64,000 bases of DNA from contig NZ_CP115468.1 in assembly GCF_028462125.1 (NCBI RefSeq), positions 3,217,559 through 3,281,558 on the forward strand. The letters are read 5' to 3'. The notes below the pieces were generated by a model that saw nothing but the letters and a program-made list of their open reading frames with translations, was not told where the DNA came from and did not search any database. Shown in pieces: positions 55,921-64,000 of this stretch. This stretch comes from Leptospira sp. GIMC2001. GTDB taxonomy: Bacteria > Spirochaetota > Leptospiria > Leptospirales > Leptospiraceae. Within the stretch, counting starts at the first letter, position 1. Every line of letters starts with the position of its first letter. The position numbers and the translations under genes are program-made.

Positions 55921-56910
55921 TCAAGACTTCGGGAAATTTTCTTTGTAGACTTTCCACATGGATGAGATCAATGATTCTGCAGAGCTATATTCGGGCTCCC
56001 AATTCAGCAAGGATCTGGCTTTCGCGGATGAAGCGAGAAGTTTTGCTGGATCACCTAATCTTCGTTCTACTATATCAGAAAGAATAGGTTTGCCGGTAAT
56101 TTTTCTTGCAAGCTCTGTCATCTCAGTCACAGAATATCCTGATTCTGATCCGAGATTTACGATCAAGGATTCTTTTTGCTTAAGAATATAATCAAGTGCG
56201 AGTACATGGGCACGAGCAAGATCGGATACATGTATATAATCTCGAATGCAAGTTCCGTCGGGAGTATCGTAATCTCCGCCGTAGATAGAAAGTTTCTCGC
56301 GAGCGCCGACTGCAACTTCCATAATGATCGGAAGAAGATTTGCTGGCGTTCGTTCCAGTCCTAAGATTCTTCCTTGTGGATCGTAGCCTGCCGCATTGAA
56401 ATATCGTAGGGCTGCAAATTTTAAACCACGAAGCTTATCATACCATTTAAGATTCTCTTCAATGCATAACTTGGTATAGCCGTAATAGTTCTCTGGATTG
56501 AGAGGATGGTTCTCATCAATGGGAAGATATTGAGGAGCTCCATAAACGGCAGCCGAAGAAGAAAATATAAAATTTTTACAACCAGAATCTACCATAGCAG
56601 TCAATAGCTGGAAAGTTCCGTTCAGATTGTTCAGAGTGTATTTCTCTGGATCCGTCATCGACTCACCTGCTGCCTTCCAGGCTGCGAAATGAAATACTGC
56701 ATCCACTTTTTTGGAAAATACTTTCTTTAGGACATTCGGATCTTGGATCTCGCCTTTGATAAATTCATTTTGAGGAAAAAGATTTTTCTCATTGCCTTTT
56801 TCCATATCGTCTACTATCAAAACGTCGTAGTTTAGACGATTGAGTTCGAGGACAATATGGGATCCAATGTAACCAGCACCGCCAGTTACTAGAACGCGCA
56901 TTTTACTCAT
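55921..56910 (-). CDS. galE: UDP-glucose 4-epimerase
   Basis: The 329-residue short-chain dehydrogenase-type enzyme interconverts UDP-glucose and UDP-galactose for envelope sugars. GGAGYIGSH at residues 10-18 binds NAD, and the catalytic pair YGYTK (Tyr, Lys) lies near residues 143-147. LRYFNAAGYDPQG is diagnostic of GalE. It overlaps the lpxA end by 8 bp, suggesting a shared envelope operon. Confidence 0.94.
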   Translation of the reverse strand: MSKMRVLVTGGAGYIGSHIVLELNRLNYDVLIVDDMEKGNEKNLFPQNEFIKGEIQDPNVLKKVFSKKVDAVFHFAAWKAAGESMTDPEKYTLNNLNGTFQLLTAMVDSGCKNFIFSSSAAVYGAPQYLPIDENHPLNPENYYGYTKLCIEENLKWYDKLRGLKFAALRYFNAAGYDPQGRILGLERTPANLLPIIMEVAVGAREKLSIYGGDYDTPDGTCIRDYIHVSDLARAHVLALDYILKQKESLIVNLGSESGYSVTEMTELARKITGKPILSDIVERRLGDPAKLLASSAKARSLLNWEPEYSSAESLISSMWKVYKENFPKS

Positions 56911-57715
56911 CCGAAGAATCCTTACCTGAACCGATCTGACGATGATCGGTCACTCCTCTTTTGGATGTTTCAAAAAATCGAATTATATTTTGTACTTCTG
57001 GAATTGGTGAATTTTCTGATTTTAATTTAGCTAATGCTTGTTTTGTGTTGAGGCCTGAATGGTAGATTACTTTATAAGTTGCCTTGATTGCATTTCGAAC
57101 TTCTGGTGCAATCCCTGCCCTTTTCATTCCAACAGCATTCAATCCTATGACCGTTGCTGGATTGCCATCAATCGTTACATATGGAGGAACATCTTTTACA
57201 ATTTTAGAGCAACCCGCAAGCATAGAATAATCTCCTATTCTTCCGAATTGGTGAACCGCAACCAAGCCAGATATGAATACATAATTTCCTATATCAACAA
57301 CGCCAGCAAGGATTGTATTTTGTACAACGATGACGTGGTTACCTATCTTACCATCGTGAGCAAGATGCATATTGCCCATTAGATAATTGTTATTACCAAT
57401 AGTTGTTGGAGTTTCTGGTTTGGTTCCTCGATGGATGATCGCACCTTCACGAATTAAATTATTGTCTCCAATAATGAGCTGAGTCTTAGTTTCCGATTTG
57501 AAACTAAGATCCTGCGGAAGTCCACCCATTGATGCACCATGAAAAATTCTATTATTTTTGCCTAAAATAGTACCCGAATGAAGAACAACACTTGAATCAA
57601 GAATGGTTCCTTCGCCGACTACAACATCAGCTTCTACAATACAAAAAGGACCAATGGTTGCTGATTCATGAATCTTAGCACTAGGATGAACGATTGCTGT
57701 TGGATGAATACTCAT
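56903..57715 (-). CDS. lpxA: UDP-GlcNAc acyltransferase (lipid A synthesis)
   Basis: The 270-residue cytoplasmic enzyme adds the first acyl chain in lipid A synthesis. It is built of left-handed beta-helix hexapeptide repeats. The region HRGTKPETPTTIGNNNYLMGNMHLAHD holds the active-site histidine, and the C-terminal helices are normal. I chose the ATG at 57715 (MSIHPTAIVHPSAKI), the standard LpxA start. The frame to 57787 only adds a non-homologous tail. In Leptospira the enzyme is thought to use a diamino sugar nucleotide, which cannot be told here. Confidence 0.94.
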   Translation of the reverse strand: MSIHPTAIVHPSAKIHESATIGPFCIVEADVVVGEGTILDSSVVLHSGTILGKNNRIFHGASMGGLPQDLSFKSETKTQLIIGDNNLIREGAIIHRGTKPETPTTIGNNNYLMGNMHLAHDGKIGNHVIVVQNTILAGVVDIGNYVFISGLVAVHQFGRIGDYSMLAGCSKIVKDVPPYVTIDGNPATVIGLNAVGMKRAGIAPEVRNAIKATYKVIYHSGLNTKQALAKLKSENSPIPEVQNIIRFFETSKRGVTDHRQIGSGKDSSDE

Positions 57716-57826
57716 AGAAACATAATCAAGAATTTTGAATCGGTAAGGCAATACTTTTTCCTTATTTTTTGTTTGTAATAGATTCAATCAATTGTAAGAT
57801 GTGATGTCAGAAAAGTTGGAGAGAAA

Positions 57827-58177
57827 ATGGTTATTGATTGGTCACGAATAGAAGCATTAATAGACGGAGATAAACCAGAGGATAGAGCTTGGATCACTGA
57901 AATGATCGGAACTCTCCGAGAAAATATGCAAGTCCGAATGATCAATATTCAGAATTCCATTCAAATCCAAGACCATGAAAAGTTACAATTTGAACTCCAT
58001 CAAATCAAAGGAGTAGCTGCCAATTTCGGTCTGGACAAATTGTTCAACCTAGTGCTTGAATCCGAAAATTCCCTCAAGTCAGGCAACACAGATCAAGGTG
58101 TCGATATGGCATCAAAAATTCAGCTTGTCTGGATAGAAACCCAGACAGAATTAGATACAAAATTTCCTATTAACTAG
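57827..58177 (+). CDS. Histidine phosphotransfer (HPt) protein
   Basis: The 116-residue helical protein carries the HPt motif HQIKGVAANFG with phospho-accepting His58. It has no other domain and no kinase or regulator next to it, so it is an orphan relay protein. It starts 111 bp from divergent lpxA and ends 4 bp before converging ftsZ. It could serve a hybrid kinase encoded elsewhere. Confidence 0.85.
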   Translation: MVIDWSRIEALIDGDKPEDRAWITEMIGTLRENMQVRMINIQNSIQIQDHEKLQFELHQIKGVAANFGLDKLFNLVLESENSLKSGNTDQGVDMASKIQLVWIETQTELDTKFPIN

Positions 58178-58181
58178 ATTC

Positions 58182-59450
58182 TTATTCGCGATTTCTACGT
58201 ATAAAAGCTGGAATCTCTAAATCCTCTTCCCAATTATTCTGTCTGCTAGCCGAAGTTGATTTTAAATTCCTAGATTGCGAACTTACAGAATTTGAATTCG
58301 AAGAATTGCCTGCGATCGAATTCTGTGAAAATGTGTTCGGTTGATTTCGATTGGAATGTGAATCTGTCGCATCATTTGCGCTATGTGAAAATACCGAAGA
58401 TACATTTGTCATCATCTTATTCGTCAAGGGTTGTTGCTCGTTCATTCCAACTACTTTCTTGATTGGTGCTTCAATTGGTTTCTTTATATATCCATGATTA
58501 TGAAAACCCGTAGCGATTACTGTAACTCGAATTGTTTCAGATAATTCTGGGTCTTCATTTAGACCGATAATGATATTTGCTTCTGGATCTACTTGAGACG
58601 TTATAATCTGAGACACTTCGTTCCAATCATGAATCGTTAGATCGGATCCGCCAGTAACATTGACAAGCAAGGACTTAGCTCCAGAAATTGAAGTATCTTC
58701 AAGTAAGGCATTATTGATTGCATATTCAACTGCGTGAACAATTTTGTTTTCGCCTGTGCCTTCTCCAACACCTAACACTGCATCACCCGTATCTTTCATT
58801 ATGGATTTGACATCCGCAAAGTCTACATTGATAATACCAGGGTTGTTAATGATATCGGAGATTCCTCTCACTCCATTCAATAGTATATCATCGATTACAC
58901 GAAATGCTTGATCAATCGGAGTCGATCGATCCACAACTTGGAAAATAGAATCGTTCTTTATCGTAATTAAAGTATCAACATGATTGCGTAATTCATCCAT
59001 ACCTTGATTGGCATTTTCCATTCTTCTTTTACCTTCAAAAGAAAAAGGCAATGTAACAACACCAACAACTAGACATTTCATTTCTTTTGCAATGGAAGCT
59101 ATAACGGGTGCAGCACCAGTTCCAGTTCCACCACCCATTCCTGCCGTGATAAAAACCATATCTGCACCTTTTAAAATCGCCATCACCCGATCTTTATCTT
59201 CTTTGGCGGCTTTTTCTCCAAGTTCAGGATCTCCACCAGCGCCCATGCCTCTGGTAACTTTTGATCCTAATTGCAATCTATTCTCGACCGGAGATTTCAA
59301 TAACACCTGTTCATCGGTATTCATAACAATAAACTCAACACCCTTGAGATGGGAATTAGCCATTCTCGTAACGGCATTCATTCCGCCACCACCAACTCCA
59401 ATAACCTTAATGATAGCAGGACTTGTTCTTTCTTCTTCTAAGTATAACAT
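58182..59450 (-). CDS. ftsZ: Cell division protein FtsZ
   Basis: This tubulin-like GTPase forms the Z-ring. [10 protein letters not shown] near residue 20, the [12 protein letters not shown]-box near residue 105 and the T7 loop region with DFADVK are clear. The variable linker (about residues 330-400) is Ser/Asn-rich, and the conserved tail [13 protein letters not shown] that binds FtsA is present. A GGAG site precedes the ATG. It lies 17 bp after ftsA. Confidence 0.98.
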   Translation of the reverse strand: MLYLEEERTSPAIIKVIGVGGGGMNAVTRMANSHLKGVEFIVMNTDEQVLLKSPVENRLQLGSKVTRGMGAGGDPELGEKAAKEDKDRVMAILKGADMVFITAGMGGGTGTGAAPVIASIAKEMKCLVVGVVTLPFSFEGKRRMENANQGMDELRNHVDTLITIKNDSIFQVVDRSTPIDQAFRVIDDILLNGVRGISDIINNPGIINVDFADVKSIMKDTGDAVLGVGEGTGENKIVHAVEYAINNALLEDTSISGAKSLLVNVTGGSDLTIHDWNEVSQIITSQVDPEANIIIGLNEDPELSETIRVTVIATGFHNHGYIKKPIEAPIKKVVGMNEQQPLTNKMMTNVSSVFSHSANDATDSHSNRNQPNTFSQNSIAGNSSNSNSVSSQSRNLKSTSASRQNNWEEDLEIPAFIRRNRE

Positions 59451-59467
59451 TCTATTCTCCGATCTTT

Positions 59468-60700
59468 TTATAAATTATCTTGCATCCAACGACGAACCTT
59501 CGAAGCCCATCCTTCCCTATCCGATCCTGACCGACCGCTCCTTTCTTCTAGAGATAGAACTTTCGCGGCATACTTAATCAATCCAACAGATGTAGAATAT
59601 TCAGGCGAGGACACTTTGTCCGCAAGCCCAGTCAATCCTGCAGGTTTTGCTCGACCTACTGGTAAAGAAAATATTTCTTCAGCTAACACATCGATTCCAG
59701 CTAGTAAACTTCCACCGCCAGTGAGAATCACTCCGCCTGCGAGCTGATCTTTGACACCTGATCGGATCAATTCCGTATCAATAAATTCCAAAATTTCCCT
59801 TGCTCTCGGTTCAATGATTTCAATCAACTCATGATTGTGGACACTGCGTGCATTTCGTCCACTCATTGCAGGTAGATCAATCTTTGCTGTAGGATCAACC
59901 ATGCTCACCTGGGTATGTCCAAACCTTTTCTTAATTACTTCTGCTGATTCAATCGTAACCTTAAGTCCGATGGATATATCATTGGTTATATGTGAACCGC
60001 CAACGGGAACGACGGATGTATAGGCAATTCCACCATCATGATAGACAACAATGTCACAGATTCCTGCACCGATATCGACTACTGCGACTCCAAGATCCTT
60101 CTCTCCTTGTGTAAGTACTGCTTCAGAACTCGCAAGACAAGAGAGAACACGATCCACTTGCATCAGATTAGAAGTCGACAAACATCTCTCAATGTTATTG
60201 AGATTTGTTGTATTAGCGGTAACTATATGAACTTCAGACTCTAACCTAACGCCTGTCATACCTACTGGATCTCGGATATTGGATTGGTCGTCTACTCGAA
60301 ATTCTCGTGCGAGCACATGGAGAACTTCCATATCCGATGGGACATGAATGCTCTGAGCTGCTTCAATCACTCGTATGATATCCAATTCAGAAATTTCTCT
60401 GTTCTTGTTAGTGATTGCTATGATCCCGCGTTCATTCTGGGATCGAATATGTTTACCCGTTATGTTAACAAGGACAGCATTTACTTCACAGCCAGCCATC
60501 AGTTCGGCATCACTAATTGCTTCTATGATTCCTTTGCTAGTTGTTTCGATATTTACTATGCCACCATTCTTCACTCCAGAAGACGGATAGACACCCATTC
60601 CAACGATTTCTAAATCATGATCATCAATAAATCGTCCAATGACAACTTTAATAAGTGAAGATCCAAGATCTAATGCTGCTATAGTTTGAATTTCTTCCAT
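59468..60700 (-). CDS. ftsA: Cell division protein FtsA
   Basis: The 410-residue actin-like ATPase tethers FtsZ to the membrane. [14 protein letters not shown] at the N-terminus and [18 protein letters not shown] (about residues 203-220) are actin-fold phosphate motifs, and [14 protein letters not shown] lies near residue 320. The C-terminal amphipathic helix is [13 protein letters not shown]. Its start overlaps the ftsQ stop by one base (TGATG). Confidence 0.97.
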   Translation of the reverse strand: MEEIQTIAALDLGSSLIKVVIGRFIDDHDLEIVGMGVYPSSGVKNGGIVNIETTSKGIIEAISDAELMAGCEVNAVLVNITGKHIRSQNERGIIAITNKNREISELDIIRVIEAAQSIHVPSDMEVLHVLAREFRVDDQSNIRDPVGMTGVRLESEVHIVTANTTNLNNIERCLSTSNLMQVDRVLSCLASSEAVLTQGEKDLGVAVVDIGAGICDIVVYHDGGIAYTSVVPVGGSHITNDISIGLKVTIESAEVIKKRFGHTQVSMVDPTAKIDLPAMSGRNARSVHNHELIEIIEPRAREILEFIDTELIRSGVKDQLAGGVILTGGGSLLAGIDVLAEEIFSLPVGRAKPAGLTGLADKVSSPEYSTSVGLIKYAAKVLSLEERSGRSGSDREGWASKVRRWMQDNL

Positions 60701-61443
60701 CAGTAGATGACTGCGTCTTCTCCTCTAAGATCAAGAACTCGAGCTTTAACATCTTCAGCTTCCATATAAGCAAGACTTGCGTAGAATCGACGAGTCTGTT
60801 TGTTTGAAATATAATTTCCTAGGTAAACGATAGCACGAACTGGGTGATGCACATAGGCGATGATTTCGCCATTACGATCTAATTCAATTTCTGACACTCT
60901 TTCTTCTATAGATGGGAAGTTTGAGAACATTTTGTCCACCTGCTTCCACAATGCATAAAAATTTGACCCTTCCACTCGATTATCATTAATCTTAAAAGCA
61001 CCAGATAACACTGATTTTCTTGTTAAGCGCACATCATCCGTCGATAGGATATTGAAATTTCTATCTAGTTCATGCAACCTGCCGTTGATCTGGACAATTA
61101 AAGCTGGTTCGGTTTCATCGACTTCTATATGAAGAATGGTTTCCTTTTTATTGATTTTCGCTGAATTGATTCGGGGATGAGTTTTCAATTTTAACTCAAG
61201 AGCATCTAGATCAATTTTGGAATAGTCAATATCCTTATTATCCAAATCCAAATAGGCAATAATTTCTTGAGTCCGCAAAAGTTCTTGTCCGACTACGTTA
61301 ACTTGCTGGATTTTCGTCTCACTCAAACAATTCCAATTGAGCAGACCCATGAAAATTAGGCATCCAGCCATGATAGTTTTGAACATCTTAAATCTTCTTT
61401 TATCTCGAGAAGGGCAGTTCAAGTCAATAGAATTATGTCTCAT
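60700..61443 (-). CDS. ftsQ: FtsQ/DivIB-like cell division protein
   Basis: The 247-residue protein has one membrane helix (about residues 20-40), then a POTRA-type domain ([21 protein letters not shown] onward) and an FtsQ-like beta domain. Sequence similarity in this family is low, so its place directly before ftsA and ftsZ is important evidence. A cysteine follows the helix (NWNC), which could mimic a lipobox, but FtsQ proteins are not lipoproteins as a rule. It is divergent from a FecR-domain gene across 210 bp. Confidence 0.82.
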   Translation of the reverse strand: MRHNSIDLNCPSRDKRRFKMFKTIMAGCLIFMGLLNWNCLSETKIQQVNVVGQELLRTQEIIAYLDLDNKDIDYSKIDLDALELKLKTHPRINSAKINKKETILHIEVDETEPALIVQINGRLHELDRNFNILSTDDVRLTRKSVLSGAFKINDNRVEGSNFYALWKQVDKMFSNFPSIEERVSEIELDRNGEIIAYVHHPVRAIVYLGNYISNKQTRRFYASLAYMEAEDVKARVLDLRGEDAVIY

Positions 61444-61653
61444 ATCAGTTTTTCAGCCAAAATTTTAAAAAAAACACCTGTATTATTGGAATTTTTGAAT
61501 AAAATCAAGGAAATTTGTCTGGGTCTTGTGATTTGAACTGAGTTTTTTCCTCTACGCGAAAAACTTAGGATTTGATGAATCAGTTTGAGAAAAATTGCCG
61601 AGCGAATTGCAACAATAACTTGACGCTCCTAGAATTTGACAAAATTTAATCAC

Positions 61654-62574
61654 ATGCGCAACAAAATGTTTCAAATTGTACTCTTAATTATTCTCTCGTT
61701 TTCTTTTTGCAAGAAAGCTAATGAGACCAAAGCAAACCTTGAGCCAGGCATTGGTGCAATGGCTTTTATGATCAAGGGTGATGTAAAGGCCTACGATGCG
61801 ACAGGAGCATCCATTTCTTTGCAGCCAAAAGTTACAAAGTTCTACTCAGAACATAAAATAGAAACTGGCGCAAACTCTCACTTAGACGTTTTGCTCTATG
61901 ACGCAACAGTCATTCGAATATATGAGAATACGAAATTATCTATCAGTGATTTGCTACTCGATTCGCAAGGTGCATCAGAATCTCAGATAAAACTCGCAAG
62001 TGGGAAATTGTTTGTTAAAACACCTGGCAAGCTTCCCAAAAACAGAGATATCAAAGTTGTAACTTTAACAACTGTAGCTGGAGTTCGTGGGACAGAATTC
62101 TTAGTAGTTGAATCTAATGAAGAAAGCAAAGTGTTAGTTGGAGAAGGTTCAGTTGAAGGTGGAACTATTGATGGTGAGTCCCAAGTTATAGAAGCCGGCG
62201 AAAAACTTAATGTTGTTGATGCAGAAGCTACAGTCTCTGCTCTCGATGATGCGGAAAAGCAAGAGCTCCAAGAAGAAAGTCAATCTGTTGGATCTATTGT
62301 TGAATCAGGTCGCGCCGAAATCCAAAATATTCTACAACAATTTCAAGAAGAGCGACAAAAAATTCTCAACGAAGTTATAGAAAAAAGAGAAGAAAACAAA
62401 CAACTCATTGATGAACAAAAAAATAAAAATCAAGAACTTATGGATAACATGAAGTCTGAGACTCAAGATAGAAAAGCTGAGATAAAAGACAAAACCAAGC
62501 AAGAAAAAGATCAGCTTCAAGAAGGAACCAAATCTGAATTGGAGAAATTGAAATCCGGCTTTAAGGATATGTAA
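61654..62574 (+). CDS. FecR-domain lipoprotein with a long C-terminal coiled coil
   Basis: The 306-residue protein starts MRNKMFQIVLLIIL and has a lipobox SFSFC (Cys19). The FecR domain spans about residues 30-200, with the VRGTEFLV segment typical of the family near residue 150. The last 85 residues are a highly charged coiled coil rich in Glu, Lys and Gln. The start at 61654 gives the best signal peptide; the TTG at 61636 is a poor choice. It overlaps the patatin-like gene by one base. The lipoprotein form differs from the classical inner-membrane FecR. Confidence 0.8.
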   Translation: MRNKMFQIVLLIILSFSFCKKANETKANLEPGIGAMAFMIKGDVKAYDATGASISLQPKVTKFYSEHKIETGANSHLDVLLYDATVIRIYENTKLSISDLLLDSQGASESQIKLASGKLFVKTPGKLPKNRDIKVVTLTTVAGVRGTEFLVVESNEESKVLVGEGSVEGGTIDGESQVIEAGEKLNVVDAEATVSALDDAEKQELQEESQSVGSIVESGRAEIQNILQQFQEERQKILNEVIEKREENKQLIDEQKNKNQELMDNMKSETQDRKAEIKDKTKQEKDQLQEGTKSELEKLKSGFKDM

Positions 62575-63497
62575 TGGAAGGAATTCTTCCTTTAGCTAAC
62601 AGTTCTAATGCCAAAGCTCTCATCATAGAGGGCGGCGGCATGAAGGGATCATTTTCTGGTGGAGTCTTGTCCGTTATGGCTAAGTATTGTCCTGCTAGTA
62701 ATTTTGATGTCATTCTCGCAGTATCATCTGGATCCTGTTCGGCTGCTTATTATGCAACCGCTCAGTCTGCAAAAGATGAACATCTTCAAAATATTATCCA
62801 AATATGGCGAAATGAACTCGATGGAAGAAAATTAATCAATCGTCTAAAATTTTTTCTCGGCTTACCGATGTTAAATCAAAATTATCTAATAGACTATTTG
62901 ATGAAAGTCAAATACCCACTCCCCTTAAAGAATTTCAATCTTAAGAATCTTCCCCCATTTCATATTGTTGTAAGCAATATAAAAAAATTGAAGCCCGAAT
63001 ATATTCGAGCAACAGAAGAAAATCTTTTTTCACTTCTTAGAGCTGCAACTTCTTTACCGATTGCAACAAAGGGCAAGTTTAGTCTAAATGGAAATTTATA
63101 TACAGATGGTGCAGTCCTTGATCCGCTACCCGTTCGCGCAGTTGTTGAAGCAGGTTACAAAGATATTACTGTTGTAATGAATAATCCAATTCCACAATCA
63201 ACTAAAGGCTACAGTAGATTTATGTCGAATCTAGCTTATCCACTTTACAATAAACTTGCAAAAGTTTTGAGCACGCAAAATTACTATCGTTACTCTTCCG
63301 CTAAAGAAATGATCGTTCATCCTCCAGCAGGTGTAAAGATCCGTGCAATCTATCCGTCTTTTCCTTTGCTTGGTCTTGTCACAACCAATAAGGAAAAATT
63401 AAATAGAGCAATCAATCACGGTATCGAAAGAGGAACTGTAGCTTTCAAAGAAACAAGAAAAGGCATTGAGCAGTTTTTATCACTTTTCTCCTTGTAA
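62574..63497 (+). CDS. Patatin-like phospholipase
   Basis: The 307-residue serine hydrolase has the oxyanion segment EGGGMKGSFSGGVL (about residues 19-32), the nucleophile elbow AVSSGS with Ser51 (a GxSxG form where the first Gly is Ala) and the dyad aspartate in DGAVLDP (about residue 178). It should cleave acyl chains from phospholipids on the cytoplasmic side. The one-base overlap with the FecR gene suggests joint expression. No signal peptide is seen. Confidence 0.9.
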   Translation: MEGILPLANSSNAKALIIEGGGMKGSFSGGVLSVMAKYCPASNFDVILAVSSGSCSAAYYATAQSAKDEHLQNIIQIWRNELDGRKLINRLKFFLGLPMLNQNYLIDYLMKVKYPLPLKNFNLKNLPPFHIVVSNIKKLKPEYIRATEENLFSLLRAATSLPIATKGKFSLNGNLYTDGAVLDPLPVRAVVEAGYKDITVVMNNPIPQSTKGYSRFMSNLAYPLYNKLAKVLSTQNYYRYSSAKEMIVHPPAGVKIRAIYPSFPLLGLVTTNKEKLNRAINHGIERGTVAFKETRKGIEQFLSLFSL

Positions 63498-63533
63498 GCC
63501 TTTCTGCATTCCGAAAACTGGAAAGCAGCAGTC

Positions 63534-64000
63534 ATGAGAAAACTTATCGTTTTTGCTTTCTATACTTTGCTTCTTGTTGTTCTCGCTGAAGTTGGATTGC
63601 GATTTGTTGACCCACCTTCCCTTTCCTATTATAGAAATATAAAATTATTGCATCGCTTTCATCCTGACTATTATGTATCACTTGGCAAGAATCTAGATAT
63701 TTACATCAGACATTTTAATGGACTCTGGGAAGGAAGATTCACTACCAATTCATTGGGGTTTCGCGGATCCAAAGAACCAGACTCTAATCTGCCAAAGCTT
63801 GCTTGTCTCGGCGACAGTTTGGTTATGGGTTTTGGAGTTAGCGATGAAGATACATTTTGTTCGCTTCTCGACGGAATTAGCTTCTCTGGCAAAAAGTTCC
63901 AAACTCAGAATCTGGCAGTCGATGCATACGGTTCTCTCGGATCTGCAAAAAGACTGAAAGAATCTGCTGAGATTTTAGAACTAGATACCGTTTTATTTTT
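63534..64000 (+). CDS. SGNH/GDSL-type hydrolase, N-terminal part (runs off the right edge)
   Basis: About 155 codons lie in the window. A hydrophobic N-terminus (about residues 4-20) anchors or exports the protein, and ACLGDSLVMGFGVSDEDTF (about residues 89-107) holds the GDSL catalytic serine. Such proteins often act on envelope sugars or lipids as esterases or acyltransferases. It follows the patatin-like gene by 36 bp and is probably in the same transcript. The C-terminal catalytic DxxH part is outside the window. Confidence 0.82.
   Translation, partial: MRKLIVFAFYTLLLVVLAEVGLRFVDPPSLSYYRNIKLLHRFHPDYYVSLGKNLDIYIRHFNGLWEGRFTTNSLGFRGSKEPDSNLPKLACLGDSLVMGFGVSDEDTFCSLLDGISFSGKKFQTQNLAVDAYGSLGSAKRLKESAEILELDTVLF

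Overview
The window looks like a chromosomal stretch from a spirochaete of the family Leptospiraceae, most likely Leptospira. This is inferred from gene content and style, not from a marker gene. The DNA is AT-rich. Several proteins start with loose spirochaete-type lipoboxes. There is a PilZ-type c-di-GMP protein of a kind I associate with Leptospira, and the ftsQ-ftsA-ftsZ and lpxA genes are those of a double-membrane bacterium. I found no rRNA, tRNA, CRISPR array or intact insertion sequence.

Layout. (1) 1-7829, minus strand: a tightly overlapped operon coding for a hydrogenase-4/complex-I-like membrane complex (HyfB, HyfC, HyfE, HyfF, HyfG and a HyfH-HyfI fusion) ending in a SulP-family anion transporter. 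The large subunit has lost all four Ni-Fe cysteines. The small-subunit domain has lost all four cysteines of the proximal Fe-S cluster. It therefore cannot be a hydrogenase and is best seen as an Ehr-type ion-translocating complex tied to a SulP transporter. (2) 7881-11016: an ABC exporter of the LolD/MacB-FtsX kind. (3) 11061-20640: housekeeping and signalling genes (pyrE, a REC-GGDEF protein, a di-haem peroxidase, a PilZ protein behind a perfect sigma-54 promoter, an unusual ornithine-carbamoyltransferase-like enzyme, a lipoprotein, a CitE/HpcH-type lyase). (4) 20797-28363: Rrf2 (NsrR-like) and Crp/Fnr regulators, a rhomboid protease, a crotonase, and a PilZ/DUF1577-like protein. (5) 28442-32175: an organophosphate-type MFS transporter followed by a four-gene run of DoxX-like, DUF2071-like, membrane methyltransferase and small membrane protein. 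(6) 32172-46744: central metabolism and repair (manA, bioF, cobB, split coaB and coaC, a CBS-domain membrane protein, a TraB-like protein, gpsA, a metallophosphoesterase, recG). (7) 46741-50358: surface or periplasmic proteins, including a 754-residue lipoprotein built from 48-residue tandem repeats. (8) 50359-55895: an AT-rich accessory block with decayed reading frames, an ankyrin/membrane gene pair, and a three-gene cassette of a beta-CASP-like metallo-beta-lactamase nuclease, an agmatine/peptidyl-arginine deiminase-family enzyme and a PD-(D/E)XK nuclease-like protein. (9) 55921-61443: galE, lpxA, a lone HPt protein and the ftsQAZ cell-division genes. (10) 61654-64000: a FecR-domain lipoprotein, a patatin-like phospholipase and the start of an SGNH hydrolase.

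The two strongest candidates for under-described biology are the redox-stripped Hyf-like complex with its SulP partner (1-7468) and the deiminase/beta-CASP/nuclease cassette (52869-55895). The sigma-54 promoter driving the PilZ gene at 15475 is the clearest regulatory signal.
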